Assembly (NCBI RefSeq): GCF_900187395.1
Contig: NZ_FYEZ01000002.1
Coordinates: 372,001-436,000, forward strand
From: Kytococcus aerolatus
GTDB lineage: Bacteria; Actinomycetota; Actinomycetes; Actinomycetales; Dermatophilaceae
Reading direction: 5' to 3'
Length of the DNA stretch: 64,000 bases
The notes under the pieces are model-generated. The model was not told the DNA's origin, did not search any database, and worked only from the letters and a program-made list of their open reading frames with translations. Position numbers and translations under genes: made by a program. Each line of letters begins with the position of its first letter. Position 1 is the first letter of the stretch. Shown here one piece after another: positions 19,969-28,381 of the stretch.

Positions 19969-21156
19969 ATGACTCCCCGCCGCGTCACCCTCCTCGGATC
20001 CACCGGGTCCATCGGCACCCAGGCCCTCCAGGTGGTCGCCCAGAACCCCGGCCGCTTCGAGGTCCACGGGCTGGCTGCCGGGGGCTCGGACCTTGATCTC
20101 CTGGCCCGCCAGGTCTTCGAGAACCGGCCCGAGGTCGTGGCGATCGCCCACGGCAGCGCCGAGGAGCTGCTGGAGCGGTTGGGGGCCCTCCGGGGCGGGT
20201 TGCGCTACGTCCCACGGATCCTCACCGGACCGGAGGCCGCCGCCGAGCTCGCCGCGGAGCCGGTCGACGTCGTGCTCAACGGCATCACCGGTTCGATCGG
20301 CCTGGGTCCCACGCTGGCGGCTCTGGAGGCGGGGAGCACGCTGGCCCTGGCGAACAAGGAGTCCCTCATCGTCGGGGGACCGCTGGTGAAGGCGGCGGTG
20401 CAGCGACCCGACCAGATCGTGCCGGTGGACTCCGAGCACTCGGCCATCGCGCAGTGCCTGGCCAGCGGGCGCCGGGAGGAGCTGCGCCGGCTGGTCATCA
20501 CCGCCTCCGGCGGGCCCTTCCGTGGCCGCAGCCGGGAGGAGCTGGCCGACGTCACCCCCGAGCAGGCGCTGGCCCACCCGAACTTCGCGATGGGGCGGGT
20601 GGTGACGACGAACTCGGCCACCCTCGTGAACAAGGGGCTGGAGGTCATCGAGGCCCACCTGCTCTTCGACGTCCCCTTCGACGACATCCGGGTGGTGGTG
20701 CACCCGCAGCAGCAGATCCACTCGATGGTGGAGTTCCGCGACGGGTCGACCATCGCCCAGGTCGGCCCGCCCCGGATGCTCGTGCCGATCGCCCTCGGGC
20801 TGGCCTGGCCGGAGCGGCTGGAGCACGTGGACGAGGCCACCGACTGGCGCCAGCCGCAGTCCTGGGAGTTCCACCCGCTGGACGACGACGCCTTCCCCGC
20901 GGTGCGCCTGGCCTTCCACGTCGGCCGGCTGGGCGGGATCGCCCCGGCGGTCTACAACGCCGCCAACGAGGAGTGCGTGGAGGCCTTCCACGCCGGTCGC
21001 CTGGTCTTCACCGAGATCGTCGACGTCGTGGCCGAGGTGGTCGAGGAGATGACTGCCGGGCGCGAGCTGGGTGAGCTGACCCTGGACTCGCTGCTGGTCG
21101 CCGAGGCGGAGGCCCGCAGCGCGGCGCACGCCCGCATCGCCGCCCGGGCCGCCTGA
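19969..21156 (+). CDS. dxr: 1-deoxy-D-xylulose 5-phosphate reductoisomerase
   Basis: 395 residues. First committed step of the MEP isoprenoid pathway, using [18 protein letters not shown] is the NADPH loop; [35 protein letters not shown] and the HPNFAMG loop form the metal and substrate site. The start is preceded by TACGCT and exactly 7 bases, so the message may be leaderless. The stop overlaps the protease gene by one base. Confidence 0.97.
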   Translation: MTPRRVTLLGSTGSIGTQALQVVAQNPGRFEVHGLAAGGSDLDLLARQVFENRPEVVAIAHGSAEELLERLGALRGGLRYVPRILTGPEAAAELAAEPVDVVLNGITGSIGLGPTLAALEAGSTLALANKESLIVGGPLVKAAVQRPDQIVPVDSEHSAIAQCLASGRREELRRLVITASGGPFRGRSREELADVTPEQALAHPNFAMGRVVTTNSATLVNKGLEVIEAHLLFDVPFDDIRVVVHPQQQIHSMVEFRDGSTIAQVGPPRMLVPIALGLAWPERLEHVDEATDWRQPQSWEFHPLDDDAFPAVRLAFHVGRLGGIAPAVYNAANEECVEAFHAGRLVFTEIVDVVAEVVEEMTAGRELGELTLDSLLVAEAEARSAAHARIAARAA

Positions 21157-22478
21157 TGCTGCTCTACCTCCTCGGCGTCCTGGTGGTGCTCCTGGGCGTC
21201 GGGATCTCCATCGCCCTGCACGAGATCGGCCACCTGGTGCCGGCCAAGGCCAGCAAGGTCCGGGTCACGCAGTACATGGTCGGCTTCGGTCCCACGGTCT
21301 GGTCACGGCAGCGGGGGGAGACCGAGTACGGGATCAAGGCGATCCCGCTGGGCGGGTACATCCGGATGATCGGGATGCTCCCGCCCCGCCCGCAGGACCC
21401 GGCGGGCACGCTGCGGCGGGGCTCCACCGGGCTGCTCGACCAGATGGCCGACGACGCCCGGGAGGCCGACCACGAGCAGGTCCGCCCCGAGGACACCGAC
21501 CGCCTCTTCTACCGGCTCCCGGTGTGGCGCAAGGTCATGATCATGCTCGGGGGCCCGCTCATGAACCTCGTGCTGGCCGCGGTGCTGCTCACCGGGGTCC
21601 TCACCCTGCACGGGGTGGCCGAGCCGACCACGCGCATCGCCAGCGTCGTGGAGTGCGCCCCGGAGGACCCCGCGGCCACCGAGTGCGGCCCGCAGGACGA
21701 GCGGAGCCCCGCGGCCTTGGCCGGGCTCGAGCCCGGTGACCAGCTGATCACCGTGGGCGGGGCACCGGCCGAGAGCTGGGAGCAGGTGAGCGCCCGCATC
21801 CGCGAGGCCGGGGGCCAGGAGCTGCAGCTCACGGTGGAACGGGACGGGCGTACCGTCGAGCTCACCGCCGAGCCGGTGCTCCGGGAGCGTCCGGTCGTCG
21901 TCGACGGGCAGGTCCAGCAGCGCGACGGGAAGCCGGTCCTCGAGGAGGTCGGCTACCTGGGGGCCTCGCCGGCCCACGAGACGGTCCGGCAGACGCTCTC
22001 CGCGGTCCCCGGGGCGCTCGGGGACGGGCTGTGGGCCACCGCCAAGGTGGTGCTCACCATCCCGGCCCGGCTGGTGGACGTCGGGCAGACCGTGCTGGGG
22101 CTGGAGGAGCGCGACCCGAACGGGCCGATGTCCGTGGTCGGCGTGGGCCGGGTGACCGGCGAGGTGACCAGCTCCGAGGAGATCGGCCTGGACTGGCCCG
22201 GCCGGATCGCCTTCTGGGGCTCGATCCTCGCCTCGCTGAACATGGCCCTCTTCGTCTTCAACCTCGTGCCCCTGCTCCCGCTGGACGGCGGGCACGTGGC
22301 GGGGGCGCTGTGGGAGGGGCTCCGCCGCTGGTGGGCCCGGGTGCGAGGACTCCCGGACCCCGGGCACGTCGACGTGGCGAAGATGATGCCGCTGGCCACG
22401 GCGATGGCCCTGGTGCTCGTCGTGATGTCCGTGCTGCTCGTCTACGCCGACCTCGTGAAGCCGATCCGGCTCGGCTGA
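21156..22478 (+). CDS. Site-2 intramembrane protease (Rip1/RseP type)
   Basis: 440 residues. LHEIGHL in the first membrane helix gives the zinc site (His22, Glu23, His26); [10 protein letters not shown] in a later helix supplies the third ligand Asp. One PDZ domain lies between (about 160-250) with [17 protein letters not shown]. In mycobacteria Rip1 cleaves anti-sigma factors. The dxr-rip1-ispG order is the conserved actinobacterial arrangement. TGATG overlap with dxr. Confidence 0.95.
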   Translation: MLLYLLGVLVVLLGVGISIALHEIGHLVPAKASKVRVTQYMVGFGPTVWSRQRGETEYGIKAIPLGGYIRMIGMLPPRPQDPAGTLRRGSTGLLDQMADDAREADHEQVRPEDTDRLFYRLPVWRKVMIMLGGPLMNLVLAAVLLTGVLTLHGVAEPTTRIASVVECAPEDPAATECGPQDERSPAALAGLEPGDQLITVGGAPAESWEQVSARIREAGGQELQLTVERDGRTVELTAEPVLRERPVVVDGQVQQRDGKPVLEEVGYLGASPAHETVRQTLSAVPGALGDGLWATAKVVLTIPARLVDVGQTVLGLEERDPNGPMSVVGVGRVTGEVTSSEEIGLDWPGRIAFWGSILASLNMALFVFNLVPLLPLDGGHVAGALWEGLRRWWARVRGLPDPGHVDVAKMMPLATAMALVLVVMSVLLVYADLVKPIRLG

Positions 22479-22521
22479 GGCAGGGGGCCCACCCGCTGCC
22501 GGCACTTGCGATACTGGGCGC

Positions 22522-23682
22522 ATGACCGTCTCGCTCGGAATGCCCGCACCCGTCCCGCAGACCGTTGCCCCGCGCCGGAAGACCCGCAAGATCAAGGTGG
22601 GCTCCACCTGGGTGGGTGGTGACGCCCCGATCTCCGTGCAGACGATGACCACGACGAAGACCGCGGACATCAACTCCACGCTCCAGCAGATCGCCGAGCT
22701 CACGGCGGCCGGCTGCGACATCGTGCGTGTGGCCTGCCCGACCCAGGACGATGCCGACGCCCTGCCCGCGATCGCCGCGAAGAGCCAGATCCCGGTGATC
22801 GCCGACATCCACTTCCAGCCCAAGTACGTCTTCGCCGCCATCGACGCCGGGTGCGCGGCGGTGCGGGTGAACCCGGGCAACATCAAGAAGTTCGACGACA
22901 AGGTCGGGGAAATCGCCAAGGCGGCCAAGGACGCCGGGGTCTCCCTGCGCATCGGCGTCAACGCCGGCTCGCTCGACCCGCGCCTCTACGAGAAGTACGG
23001 CAAGCCCACCCCGGAGGCCCTCGTGGAGTCCGCGGTCTGGGAGGCCTCGCTCTTCGAGGAGCACGACTTCCACGACTTCAAGATCTCGGTGAAGCACAAC
23101 GACCCGGTGGTCATGATCCAGGCCTACGAGATGCTGTCGGAGCGGGGGGACTGGCCGCTGCACCTCGGTGTCACCGAGGCCGGGCCGGCCTTCCAGGGCA
23201 CCATCAAGTCGGCCACCGCCTTCGGGGCCCTGCTGGCCAAGGGCATCGGTGACACGATCCGGGTGAGCCTCTCGGCCCCGCCGGTCGAGGAGGTCAAGGT
23301 GGGCACGCAGATCCTGCAGTCGCTCAACCTGCGCCCCCGCAAGCTGGAGATCGTCTCCTGTCCCTCCTGCGGCCGCGCCCAGGTGGACGTCTACAAGCTC
23401 GCCGACGAGGTGACCGCCGGCCTGGAGGGCATGACCGTCCCGCTGCGGGTGGCCGTCATGGGCTGCGTCGTGAACGGTCCGGGGGAGGCCCGCGAGGCGG
23501 ACCTGGGTGTGGCCTCCGGCAACGGCAAGGGCCAGATCTTCGTCAAGGGCGAGGTCATCAAGACCGTGCCGGAGAGCAAGATCGTCGAGACCCTCATCGA
23601 GGAGGCGATGCGGATCGCCGAGGAGATGGGCGAGCCGGTCGACGGCGAGGGTGGCGCCCCGGTGGTGACCGCCAAGGGCTGA
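22522..23682 (+). CDS. ispG: 4-hydroxy-3-methylbut-2-en-1-yl diphosphate synthase (flavodoxin)
   Basis: 386 residues. Penultimate MEP-pathway enzyme with a 4Fe-4S cluster. [15 protein letters not shown] starts the TIM barrel; the cluster cysteines are in SCPSCGR and [11 protein letters not shown], with the conserved Glu following. A GATACT box six bases before the ATG suggests a leaderless transcript. The 3' end borders the low-GC accessory patch; a weak GAGGGC/GCCCTC hairpin follows the stop. Confidence 0.97.
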   Translation: MTVSLGMPAPVPQTVAPRRKTRKIKVGSTWVGGDAPISVQTMTTTKTADINSTLQQIAELTAAGCDIVRVACPTQDDADALPAIAAKSQIPVIADIHFQPKYVFAAIDAGCAAVRVNPGNIKKFDDKVGEIAKAAKDAGVSLRIGVNAGSLDPRLYEKYGKPTPEALVESAVWEASLFEEHDFHDFKISVKHNDPVVMIQAYEMLSERGDWPLHLGVTEAGPAFQGTIKSATAFGALLAKGIGDTIRVSLSAPPVEEVKVGTQILQSLNLRPRKLEIVSCPSCGRAQVDVYKLADEVTAGLEGMTVPLRVAVMGCVVNGPGEAREADLGVASGNGKGQIFVKGEVIKTVPESKIVETLIEEAMRIAEEMGEPVDGEGGAPVVTAKG

Positions 23683-23694
23683 GGGCCCGCCCTC

Positions 23695-23777
23695 GTCAAG
23701 AGTCCTGGGGTTGACAGCCCCCCCCCGTGAGTCTTGACAGCCTTTCAGGGCAAGCACACGATGTCGAGGAGGACATC
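23695..23777 (+). promoter_or_regulatory. Promoter region with two TTGACA boxes
   Basis: TTGACAGCC occurs at 23711 and again at 23734, separated by a C run. The hexamers match a sigma70 -35 exactly, which is rare in this GC-rich window. The best -10 for the second is CACGAT at 23757-23762, 17 bases on, and is weak. GTCAAGAGTC at about 23696 and GAGTCTTGAC at about 23729 form an inverted repeat around the first box, a possible operator. GAGGAGG at 23766-23772 is the ribosome binding site. Confidence 0.4.
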
Positions 23778-24350
23778 ATGCACGCTGTGAGCCGACGGAT
23801 CGCTTGTTCTGGGGGCATTGCCGTCATGCTGGGAGCGATTGTCCCGGCGCACGCAGTGGCGGCGCCGGAGCAGTCCAGCCTTCTCCAGAAGGTGGCCCAG
23901 ATGGGGGAGAGGTTTCGCTGGGAGGGCAACCGCCTTCATCTCGAGGCGAGTACCGGCGAGTTGCGGCATCGTCACGGTTTCAGCTCCGCGGAGATTCACG
24001 AGCTGCGCGCCGTGCTGCGGCGAGCGAACGACACGAGCCGTGCGAGTGCCCCGGGAATGGATGAGGTCGTGGCCGCCGGCCGACTCCTGTACCTGAGCCA
24101 CTCCGATCTCACGGTCGGAACGGCAGCAGCCCTGACGGCTGCGGCCGAGGTGGGCCCCGCCGCGCTGGCCGCAGCGTGGGCAACCTTCAGTGCAGCATTC
24201 AGCGGGCCGTTGGGCTTCGCCACAGCGGTTCTCGGGGGAGCCTTTTTCGCGGACTTCGCGGTGAAGATCCTTCAGGCGGTCGCATCGGGCAAGGGGATCG
24301 GCATCTACAGCCAGTTCGGCCTGCCTCCGCTGCGAGTGGAAGTGGAGTGA
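23778..24350 (+). CDS. Unrecognised secreted protein with hydrophobic Gly/Ala-rich C-terminus
   Basis: 190 residues from ATG 23778, chosen for the GAGGAGG five bases upstream. Residues 1-32 form a Sec signal peptide ending AHAVAAPE. The mature N-terminal ~75 residues are charged and helical (MGERFRWEGNRLHLEAST, then a HRHGFSSAEIHELRAVLRRAN helix). Residues ~105-165 are two uncharged Ala/Gly/Phe-rich helices (LTVGTAAALTAAAEVGPAAL; GPLGFATAVLGGAFFADFAV), followed by a short GKGIGIYSQFGLPPLRVEVE tail. I do not recognise a family. A hydrophobic, exported protein encoded 3 bases before a small polytopic membrane protein resembles bacteriocin/immunity layouts, but that is inference. Codon usage is less GC-rich than neighbours. 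Confidence 0.75.
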   Translation: MHAVSRRIACSGGIAVMLGAIVPAHAVAAPEQSSLLQKVAQMGERFRWEGNRLHLEASTGELRHRHGFSSAEIHELRAVLRRANDTSRASAPGMDEVVAAGRLLYLSHSDLTVGTAAALTAAAEVGPAALAAAWATFSAAFSGPLGFATAVLGGAFFADFAVKILQAVASGKGIGIYSQFGLPPLRVEVE

Positions 24351-24353
24351 CGC

Positions 24354-24725
24354 ATGGAAACCTCCCACCTGCCTCTTCCGGAACTTGTGGTTGGTGCGTT
24401 TTCACTGCTGGTCGTCCTCACCGTCCGCGGCGGGGAGCGTGACCCGCTCTACATGGGGCTGAGCGTTGCCATGATCGGGTTGATCACGGTGGTGGGTGCG
24501 GCCCGTTCGAGGCAGTTCCGTGACCCAGGCTGGCCCTGGGCCCTCAAGACATCGCTCTTCGGGGCTGCCATGGGCGTCGCCGTCTTCATCCCCACGCCGT
24601 GGATCGCGATGGCCATCATCATTGTGGCGACGACGACCTACGCGTACACGTACTTCCGTTCTGCCCGCGAGTGGGACAACGCGCACCACCAGAGCGTGGG
24701 TGTGGCACCCCAGAATCCTCGCTGA
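24354..24725 (+). CDS. Small four-helix membrane protein, unrecognised
   Basis: 123 residues, starting 3 bases after the previous stop, so translation is probably coupled. Four hydrophobic segments: about 9-23, 34-51, 66-80 and 83-100, with short charged loops (RGGERDP, ARSRQFRDPGW) and a soluble tail SAREWDNAHHQSVGVAPQNPR. No transporter or enzyme motif is seen. Size and position fit an immunity or accessory protein for the secreted product upstream; a simple unknown membrane protein is equally possible. A strong terminator follows at once. Confidence 0.75.
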   Translation: METSHLPLPELVVGAFSLLVVLTVRGGERDPLYMGLSVAMIGLITVVGAARSRQFRDPGWPWALKTSLFGAAMGVAVFIPTPWIAMAIIIVATTTYAYTYFRSAREWDNAHHQSVGVAPQNPR

Positions 24726-24733
24726 TCGTTCCG

Positions 24734-24777
24734 AACGCGCTGGCGCCGCACCCGACCGGGTGCGGCGCCAGCGCGTT
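24734..24777 (+). terminator. Strong terminator after the two-gene cassette
   Basis: Perfect 20-bp inverted repeat, arms 24734-24753 and 24758-24777, four-base loop GACC, then CTTCC. It closes the 23778-24725 transcript and could also stop the small minus-strand gene at 24800-24931. Confidence 0.85.
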
Positions 24778-24799
24778 CTTCCCAGCGCCGGGTGGGGGC

Positions 24800-24931
24800 T
24801 CACCCCAGGGCGAGCAGCCCCAGGTTGAGCAGCAGGGTGAGCAGGATCGAGCCGACGACCGAGACGAGGATCATCGCCAGGCAGCCGGGGCCCCCGCCGA
24901 GGGGACGGATCTCCGTGTTTCCGATGCGCAT
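24800..24931 (-). CDS. Small single-helix membrane protein
   Basis: 43 residues from the ATG at 24931, beginning MRIGNTEIRPLGGGPGC and continuing with one membrane helix of Ile, Val and Leu to the end. Similar tiny proteins with a GGGPGC motif before one helix occur in actinobacteria, but I cannot assign a function. The IS left end lies only 12 bases upstream of the start, so its original promoter has been cut off; no clear ribosome binding site is left. A longer in-frame start at 24997 would run into the IS. Confidence 0.5.
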   Translation of the reverse strand: MRIGNTEIRPLGGGPGCLAMILVSVVGSILLTLLLNLGLLALG

Positions 24932-24943
24932 GGGCACCACGCC

Positions 24944-24960
24944 AGGGCGTGTCTCCCAAG
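24944..24960 (+). repeat. IS left terminal inverted repeat
   Basis: AGGGCGTGTCTCCCAAG, the exact reverse complement of 26205-26221. Similarity stops immediately inside both ends. Confidence 0.92.
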
Positions 24961-25022
24961 ACTGCCGCCACCGAGGGTCCGATAGCGTGCGGGCCATCTC
25001 CTAAGCCTGCGAGGTGGCAGCG

Positions 25023-25277
25023 ATGACGGATCAAGGCCTCCGAGGATCGCGACGGCGCGACGGATGGGTAGTGGCTCTGAGCGCGGCAGCGGTCGGAATC
25101 CTGATCGTTCTACTGCTGTTCCCGGCCTCCGGGATTGATCGGAACCCGCCCGAGTGCTACTCGATTTTCGGGTATGTGGTCCCCTGCGGCGCAGGGCTCT
25201 CAGTCGGTCTCGCTCTTGCCGGCGCAGTGGTTGCTGGCGCCGTTGCGTACGTGCTGATGCGACGTCGCAGGCGGTAA
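25023..25277 (+). CDS. Small membrane protein carried inside the IS
   Basis: 84 residues from ATG 25023 (GAGGTGG five bases upstream); a GTG at 25014 is the alternative. Two hydrophobic helices (about 13-33 and 53-76) are separated by a short extracellular loop with two cysteines (NPPECYSIFGYVVPCGAG) that could form a disulfide. The C-terminus is MRRRRR, basic and cytoplasmic. No family is recognised. It lies between the IS ends on the strand opposite to the transposase, with its own GATAGC promoter-like box near 24979, so it looks like a passenger gene. Confidence 0.55.
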   Translation: MTDQGLRGSRRRDGWVVALSAAAVGILIVLLLFPASGIDRNPPECYSIFGYVVPCGAGLSVGLALAGAVVAGAVAYVLMRRRRR

Positions 25278-25293
25278 GAACGAGGCGACGGTT

Positions 25294-25838
25294 CTACGCG
25301 CGCAGCCACGTCATGATGGCTGCGAGGACGACGGCGCCGCGGTAGGTCACGGCGTGCTTGTCGTAGCGAGTGGCCAGCCCACGCCACTGCTTGAGCAGAC
25401 AGAAGGCGCGTTCGACGACGTTGCGCTGCTTGTAGAGCGCCGGGTCGTAGGCCACCGGCCGGCCCCCGCGTGAGCCTCGCCGCTTCCGGTGTCCCTGCTG
25501 GTCGCGAGGTTCTGGGATGACAGCCACGATGCCGCGACGCCGCAGCTCTGAGCGGATAGCCCGCGAGGAGTACGCCTTGTCTGCAAGCAGGGCGTCCGGG
25601 CGGGTCCGTGGTCGCCCGGCGCCAAGGCGGGGGACTCGGATGGCGTTCAACAACGGCAGGCACATCGGAGCATCCCCGCCCTGGCCAGGTCCGACGAGCA
25701 CGGCCAGTGGCCTGCCCTTGCCGTCGACGGCGTGGTGGATCTTCGTCGACAGGCCACCGCGAGAGCGGCCGACGGCATGGTCAGGCGGCTCGATTTCCTG
25801 ATTCATGTGATTCGCGTCGGCCCCCTGTGCTGCGGGGA
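25294..25838 (-). CDS. IS5-type transposase, second reading frame (orfB)
   Basis: C-terminal part of the transposase, read after a frameshift from the orfA frame. HAVGRSRGGLSTKIHHAVDG is the IS427-group linker; LLADKAYSS carries the second catalytic Asp and KQRNVVERAFCLLKQWR the Glu of the DDE triad. Ends VVLAAIMTWLRA. The reading frame is offset by one base from orfA. No independent start codon with a ribosome binding site is evident, so it is probably made only as a fusion. Open and intact, thus possibly active. Confidence 0.85.
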
Positions 25839-26173
25839 AGGGTGGTGGCGTGCTGATGCGCCCGGTTGATCGTTGAGTCCACGCTGACCGCCCAGTCGAT
25901 GTCACCGGCCGCGTCGGCCTCGGCAAGCACCACGGCGAGGATCCTGTCCCAGGTCCCATCACGACTGAACCCGCGATGCCGCTTCCACACCGTCTGCCAT
26001 GGGCCGAAGCGCTCAGGCAGGTCCCGCCACGCCACCCCGCACCGATAGCGGAAGATGATCCCTTCGACTACTTGCCGGTGGTCCCTGAACGGCCGAGAAC
26101 GGCCGCTGACCTGCGGCATCAGCGGCGCGATCCGCGCCCACTGCTCATCACTCAACTCGGAACGACGACTCAC
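25781..26173 (-). CDS. IS5-type transposase, first reading frame (orfA)
   Basis: 130 residues. Starts MSRRSELSDEQWARIAPLMP, the DUF4096-type N-terminal DNA-binding part, then RYRCGVAWRDLPERFGPWQTV and SVDSTINRAHQHA with the first catalytic Asp. About 60 bases of overlap with the orfB frame contain CCCC at 25834-25837 (a +1 slip site) and GGGGG at 25821-25825; moving by one base at either gives an uninterrupted DDE transposase. Confidence 0.88.
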   Translation of the reverse strand: MSRRSELSDEQWARIAPLMPQVSGRSRPFRDHRQVVEGIIFRYRCGVAWRDLPERFGPWQTVWKRHRGFSRDGTWDRILAVVLAEADAAGDIDWAVSVDSTINRAHQHATTLPRSTGGRRESHESGNRAA

Positions 26174-26204
26174 ACGCCCAGCATCGCGAGCGCGGGCGGC
26201 TCAA

Positions 26205-26221
26205 CTTGGGAGACACGCCCT
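26205..26221 (-). repeat. IS right terminal inverted repeat
   Basis: CTTGGGAGACACGCCCT on the plus strand, the exact reverse complement of the left end at 24944-24960. Confidence 0.92.
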
Positions 26222-26226
26222 AGGGC

Positions 26227-26254
26227 GCTCTCGGGGACCGCGCCTCCCGAGAGC
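26227..26254. terminator. Hairpin just outside the IS right end
   Basis: GCTCTCGGG pairs with CCCGAGAGC (9 bp) around a 10-base loop. It may shield flanking DNA from transcription coming out of or into the IS. The remaining 26255-26383 has no gene I can support. Confidence 0.4.
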
Positions 26255-26383
26255 CGGTGAAGGTCACAGCTTGGTGCCGATCCGCAGGCTCCGGTCGACC
26301 GGCAGGGCGCCAGATCCCAGACTGGCTCGTGATCCCGGTCACCGGGCAGCGAGCCGGGCACACCCGGCAGGAAGGACAGGGTC

Positions 26384-28309
26384 ATGGACAGCCGGACCAC
26401 CGCGGGCCACACCACCGGGCAGGACTACCGGGAGGTGTACCGGCGCAGCACCGAGGACCCGGAGGGCTTCTGGCTCGAGGCCGCCGAGCTCATCGACTGG
26501 CACCGCCGACCCACCCGGGCCCTCGACGACAGCGCCGCGCCGCTGTACCGCTGGTTCCCCGACGGGGAGCTCAACGTCTGCTTCAACGCCCTGGACCGGC
26601 ACGTGATCCACGGGCGGGCCGACCAGGTGGCCCTGGTCCACGACAGCCCGGTGACCGACTCGCGGCGGGAGTACACCTACGCCCAGCTGCTCGACGAGGT
26701 CGCCCGTTGCGCCGGGGGACTGCGCGCTCTCGGGGTCGGCAAGGGCGACACCGTGGTCATCTACATGCCGATGGTCCCCGAGGCCGTCATCGCGATGCTC
26801 GCCTGCGCCCGCCTCGGCGCGGTGCACTCGGTGGTCTTCGGCGGGTTCGCCCCGGCCGAGCTGGCCGTCCGCATCGAGGACGTCGCGCCCAAGGTCGTCG
26901 TCTCCGCCAGCTGCGGCGTGGAACGCACCCGGGTGATCCCCTACAAGCCGATGCTCGACGAGGCGATCAGCCGGTCGGCCCACACCCCCGACCACTGCCT
27001 GATCCTCCAGCGCGAGCAGCACACCGCCGAGCTGGGGGAGCGGGATGTCGACTGGGCCACGCTCATGACCCCCGGGGCGGTGGAGCCGGCCGGCTGGACC
27101 CCGGTGGCCGCCACCGACCCGCTCTACGTGCTCTACACCTCGGGCACCACCGGCCGGCCGAAGGGCATCGTTCGCGACACCGGGGGCTACGCGGTGGCGA
27201 TGCGTTGGTCCATGGAGAGCCTCTACGGCATCGGGCCGGGGGACACCTGGTTTTGCGCCTCGGACGTCGGGTGGGTGGTCGGCCACTCGTACATCGTCTA
27301 CGGGCCCCTGCTCACCGGCGCCACCACGGTGCTCTACGAGGGCAAGCCGGTCGGCACCCCGAACCCCGGCGCGTTCTGGCGCATCGTCGAGGAGTACGGG
27401 GCGAAGGCGCTGTTCACTGCGCCGACCGCCATCCGGGCGATCACGAAGGAGGACCCGGAGGGCGAGCACCTGGGCCGCCACGACCTCTCCACCCTGCAGC
27501 ACCTCTTCCTCGCCGGCGAGCGGCTGGACCCCGACACCTGGCGCTGGGCCACCGACCAGCTCGGCGTGCCGGTGGTCGACAACTGGTGGCAGACCGAGAC
27601 CGGGTGGCCGATCGCGACCAACCCGGTCGGCATCGAGCCGCTGGAGATCCGCCCCGGCTCGCCGACCGTGGCCACCCCCGGGTACCGCATCGAGGTGCTC
27701 GACGAGCGCGGGGACCAGGTGGAGCCGGGCACCGAGGGGGCGATCTGCCTGCGGCTGCCGATGCCGCCGGGCACCCTGCCGACGCTCTGGGGCGACGACG
27801 AGCGCTACGTGTCGAGCTATCTCTCGGCCTACCCGGAGCACTACCTCACCGGGGATGGCGGGATGGTCGACGCCGACGGCTACGTGTACGTCATGGGTCG
27901 CACCGACGACGTGCTCAACGTGGCGGGCCACCGCCTCTCCAGCGGGTCGATGGAGGAGGCCCTGGCCGGTCACCCGCAGGTCGCCGAGTGCGCGGTGATG
28001 GGCGTGGCCGACCCGCTCAAGGGGCAGGTCCCCCGGGCGCTGGTAGTGCTCAAGGACGGCGTCGAGCTCGACGAGGCCGGGGTCGACCAGCTCGTCCAGG
28101 AGCTCGTGCAGCGGGTCCGGGACGAGGTGGGGGCGGTGGCCGCCCTCAAGCAGGTGGACGTGGTCGGGGCTCTGCCGAAGACGCGCTCGGGCAAGATCCT
28201 GCGCAAGACGATGCGTCAGCTGGCCGACGGGGAGGACCCGGTGGTGCCCAGCACCATCGAGGACCCGGCCGTCCTGGAGGCGCTGGCGCCGGTGCTGCGC
28301 CGCTCCTGA
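26384..28309 (+). CDS. prpE: Propionyl-CoA synthetase-like acyl-CoA ligase (PrpE)
   Basis: 641 residues. ANL superfamily: YTSGTTGRPKGIVRD is the ATP loop (about 249-263), DNWWQTETGWP the acyl-adenylate motif (about 402), and LPKTRSGKILRKTM near the C-terminus carries the catalytic Lys that is acetylated for control in the family. VGHSYIVYGPLLTGATTVLYEG and the PTAIRAITKEDPEG segment are closer to propionate than acetate ligases. Stands alone between the IS patch and a bidirectional terminator. Acetate as main substrate cannot be excluded. Confidence 0.85.
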   Translation: MDSRTTAGHTTGQDYREVYRRSTEDPEGFWLEAAELIDWHRRPTRALDDSAAPLYRWFPDGELNVCFNALDRHVIHGRADQVALVHDSPVTDSRREYTYAQLLDEVARCAGGLRALGVGKGDTVVIYMPMVPEAVIAMLACARLGAVHSVVFGGFAPAELAVRIEDVAPKVVVSASCGVERTRVIPYKPMLDEAISRSAHTPDHCLILQREQHTAELGERDVDWATLMTPGAVEPAGWTPVAATDPLYVLYTSGTTGRPKGIVRDTGGYAVAMRWSMESLYGIGPGDTWFCASDVGWVVGHSYIVYGPLLTGATTVLYEGKPVGTPNPGAFWRIVEEYGAKALFTAPTAIRAITKEDPEGEHLGRHDLSTLQHLFLAGERLDPDTWRWATDQLGVPVVDNWWQTETGWPIATNPVGIEPLEIRPGSPTVATPGYRIEVLDERGDQVEPGTEGAICLRLPMPPGTLPTLWGDDERYVSSYLSAYPEHYLTGDGGMVDADGYVYVMGRTDDVLNVAGHRLSSGSMEEALAGHPQVAECAVMGVADPLKGQVPRALVVLKDGVELDEAGVDQLVQELVQRVRDEVGAVAALKQVDVVGALPKTRSGKILRKTMRQLADGEDPVVPSTIEDPAVLEALAPVLRRS

Positions 28310-28319
28310 GCACACGGCG

Positions 28320-28350
28320 GAGGGGCCGCACCCGGTGGGTGCGGCCCCTC
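28320..28350. terminator. Bidirectional terminator between prpE and the ABC operon
   Basis: Perfect 14-bp inverted repeat, arms 28320-28333 and 28337-28350, with a three-base loop GGT. It lies between two convergent genes, so can serve both. Confidence 0.85.
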
Positions 28351-28381
28351 TCGTCCGGGAGATCGGTGGGGAGCGGCAGGT

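Larger units (their letters stand above)
24944..26221 (-). mobile_element. IS5-type (IS427-like) insertion sequence with passenger gene
   Basis: 1278 bases bounded by perfect 17-bp inverted repeats. Holds a two-frame DDE transposase (26173 to 25294, minus strand) and, between transposase end and left repeat, about 330 bases with a small plus-strand membrane-protein gene. The transposase starts 48 bases inside the right end, as normal; the distance on the left is unusually long for this group, whose members are mostly under 1 kb. No matching target duplication is seen: bases next to the ends are CC-A on the left and T-AG on the right. Confidence 0.85.

Noticed and set aside
24356-24725. Holin for a phage lysis cassette with the GH25 muramidase
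   Set aside because: The muramidase gene is 4.4 kb away beyond core genes, has its own signal peptide, and the four-helix protein follows a different secreted protein.
26264-26340. C-terminal remnant of a minus-strand gene (reads LPVDRSLRIGTKL then stop) beside the IS
   Set aside because: Only ~24 codons before an upstream stop, no recognisable family; could be chance.
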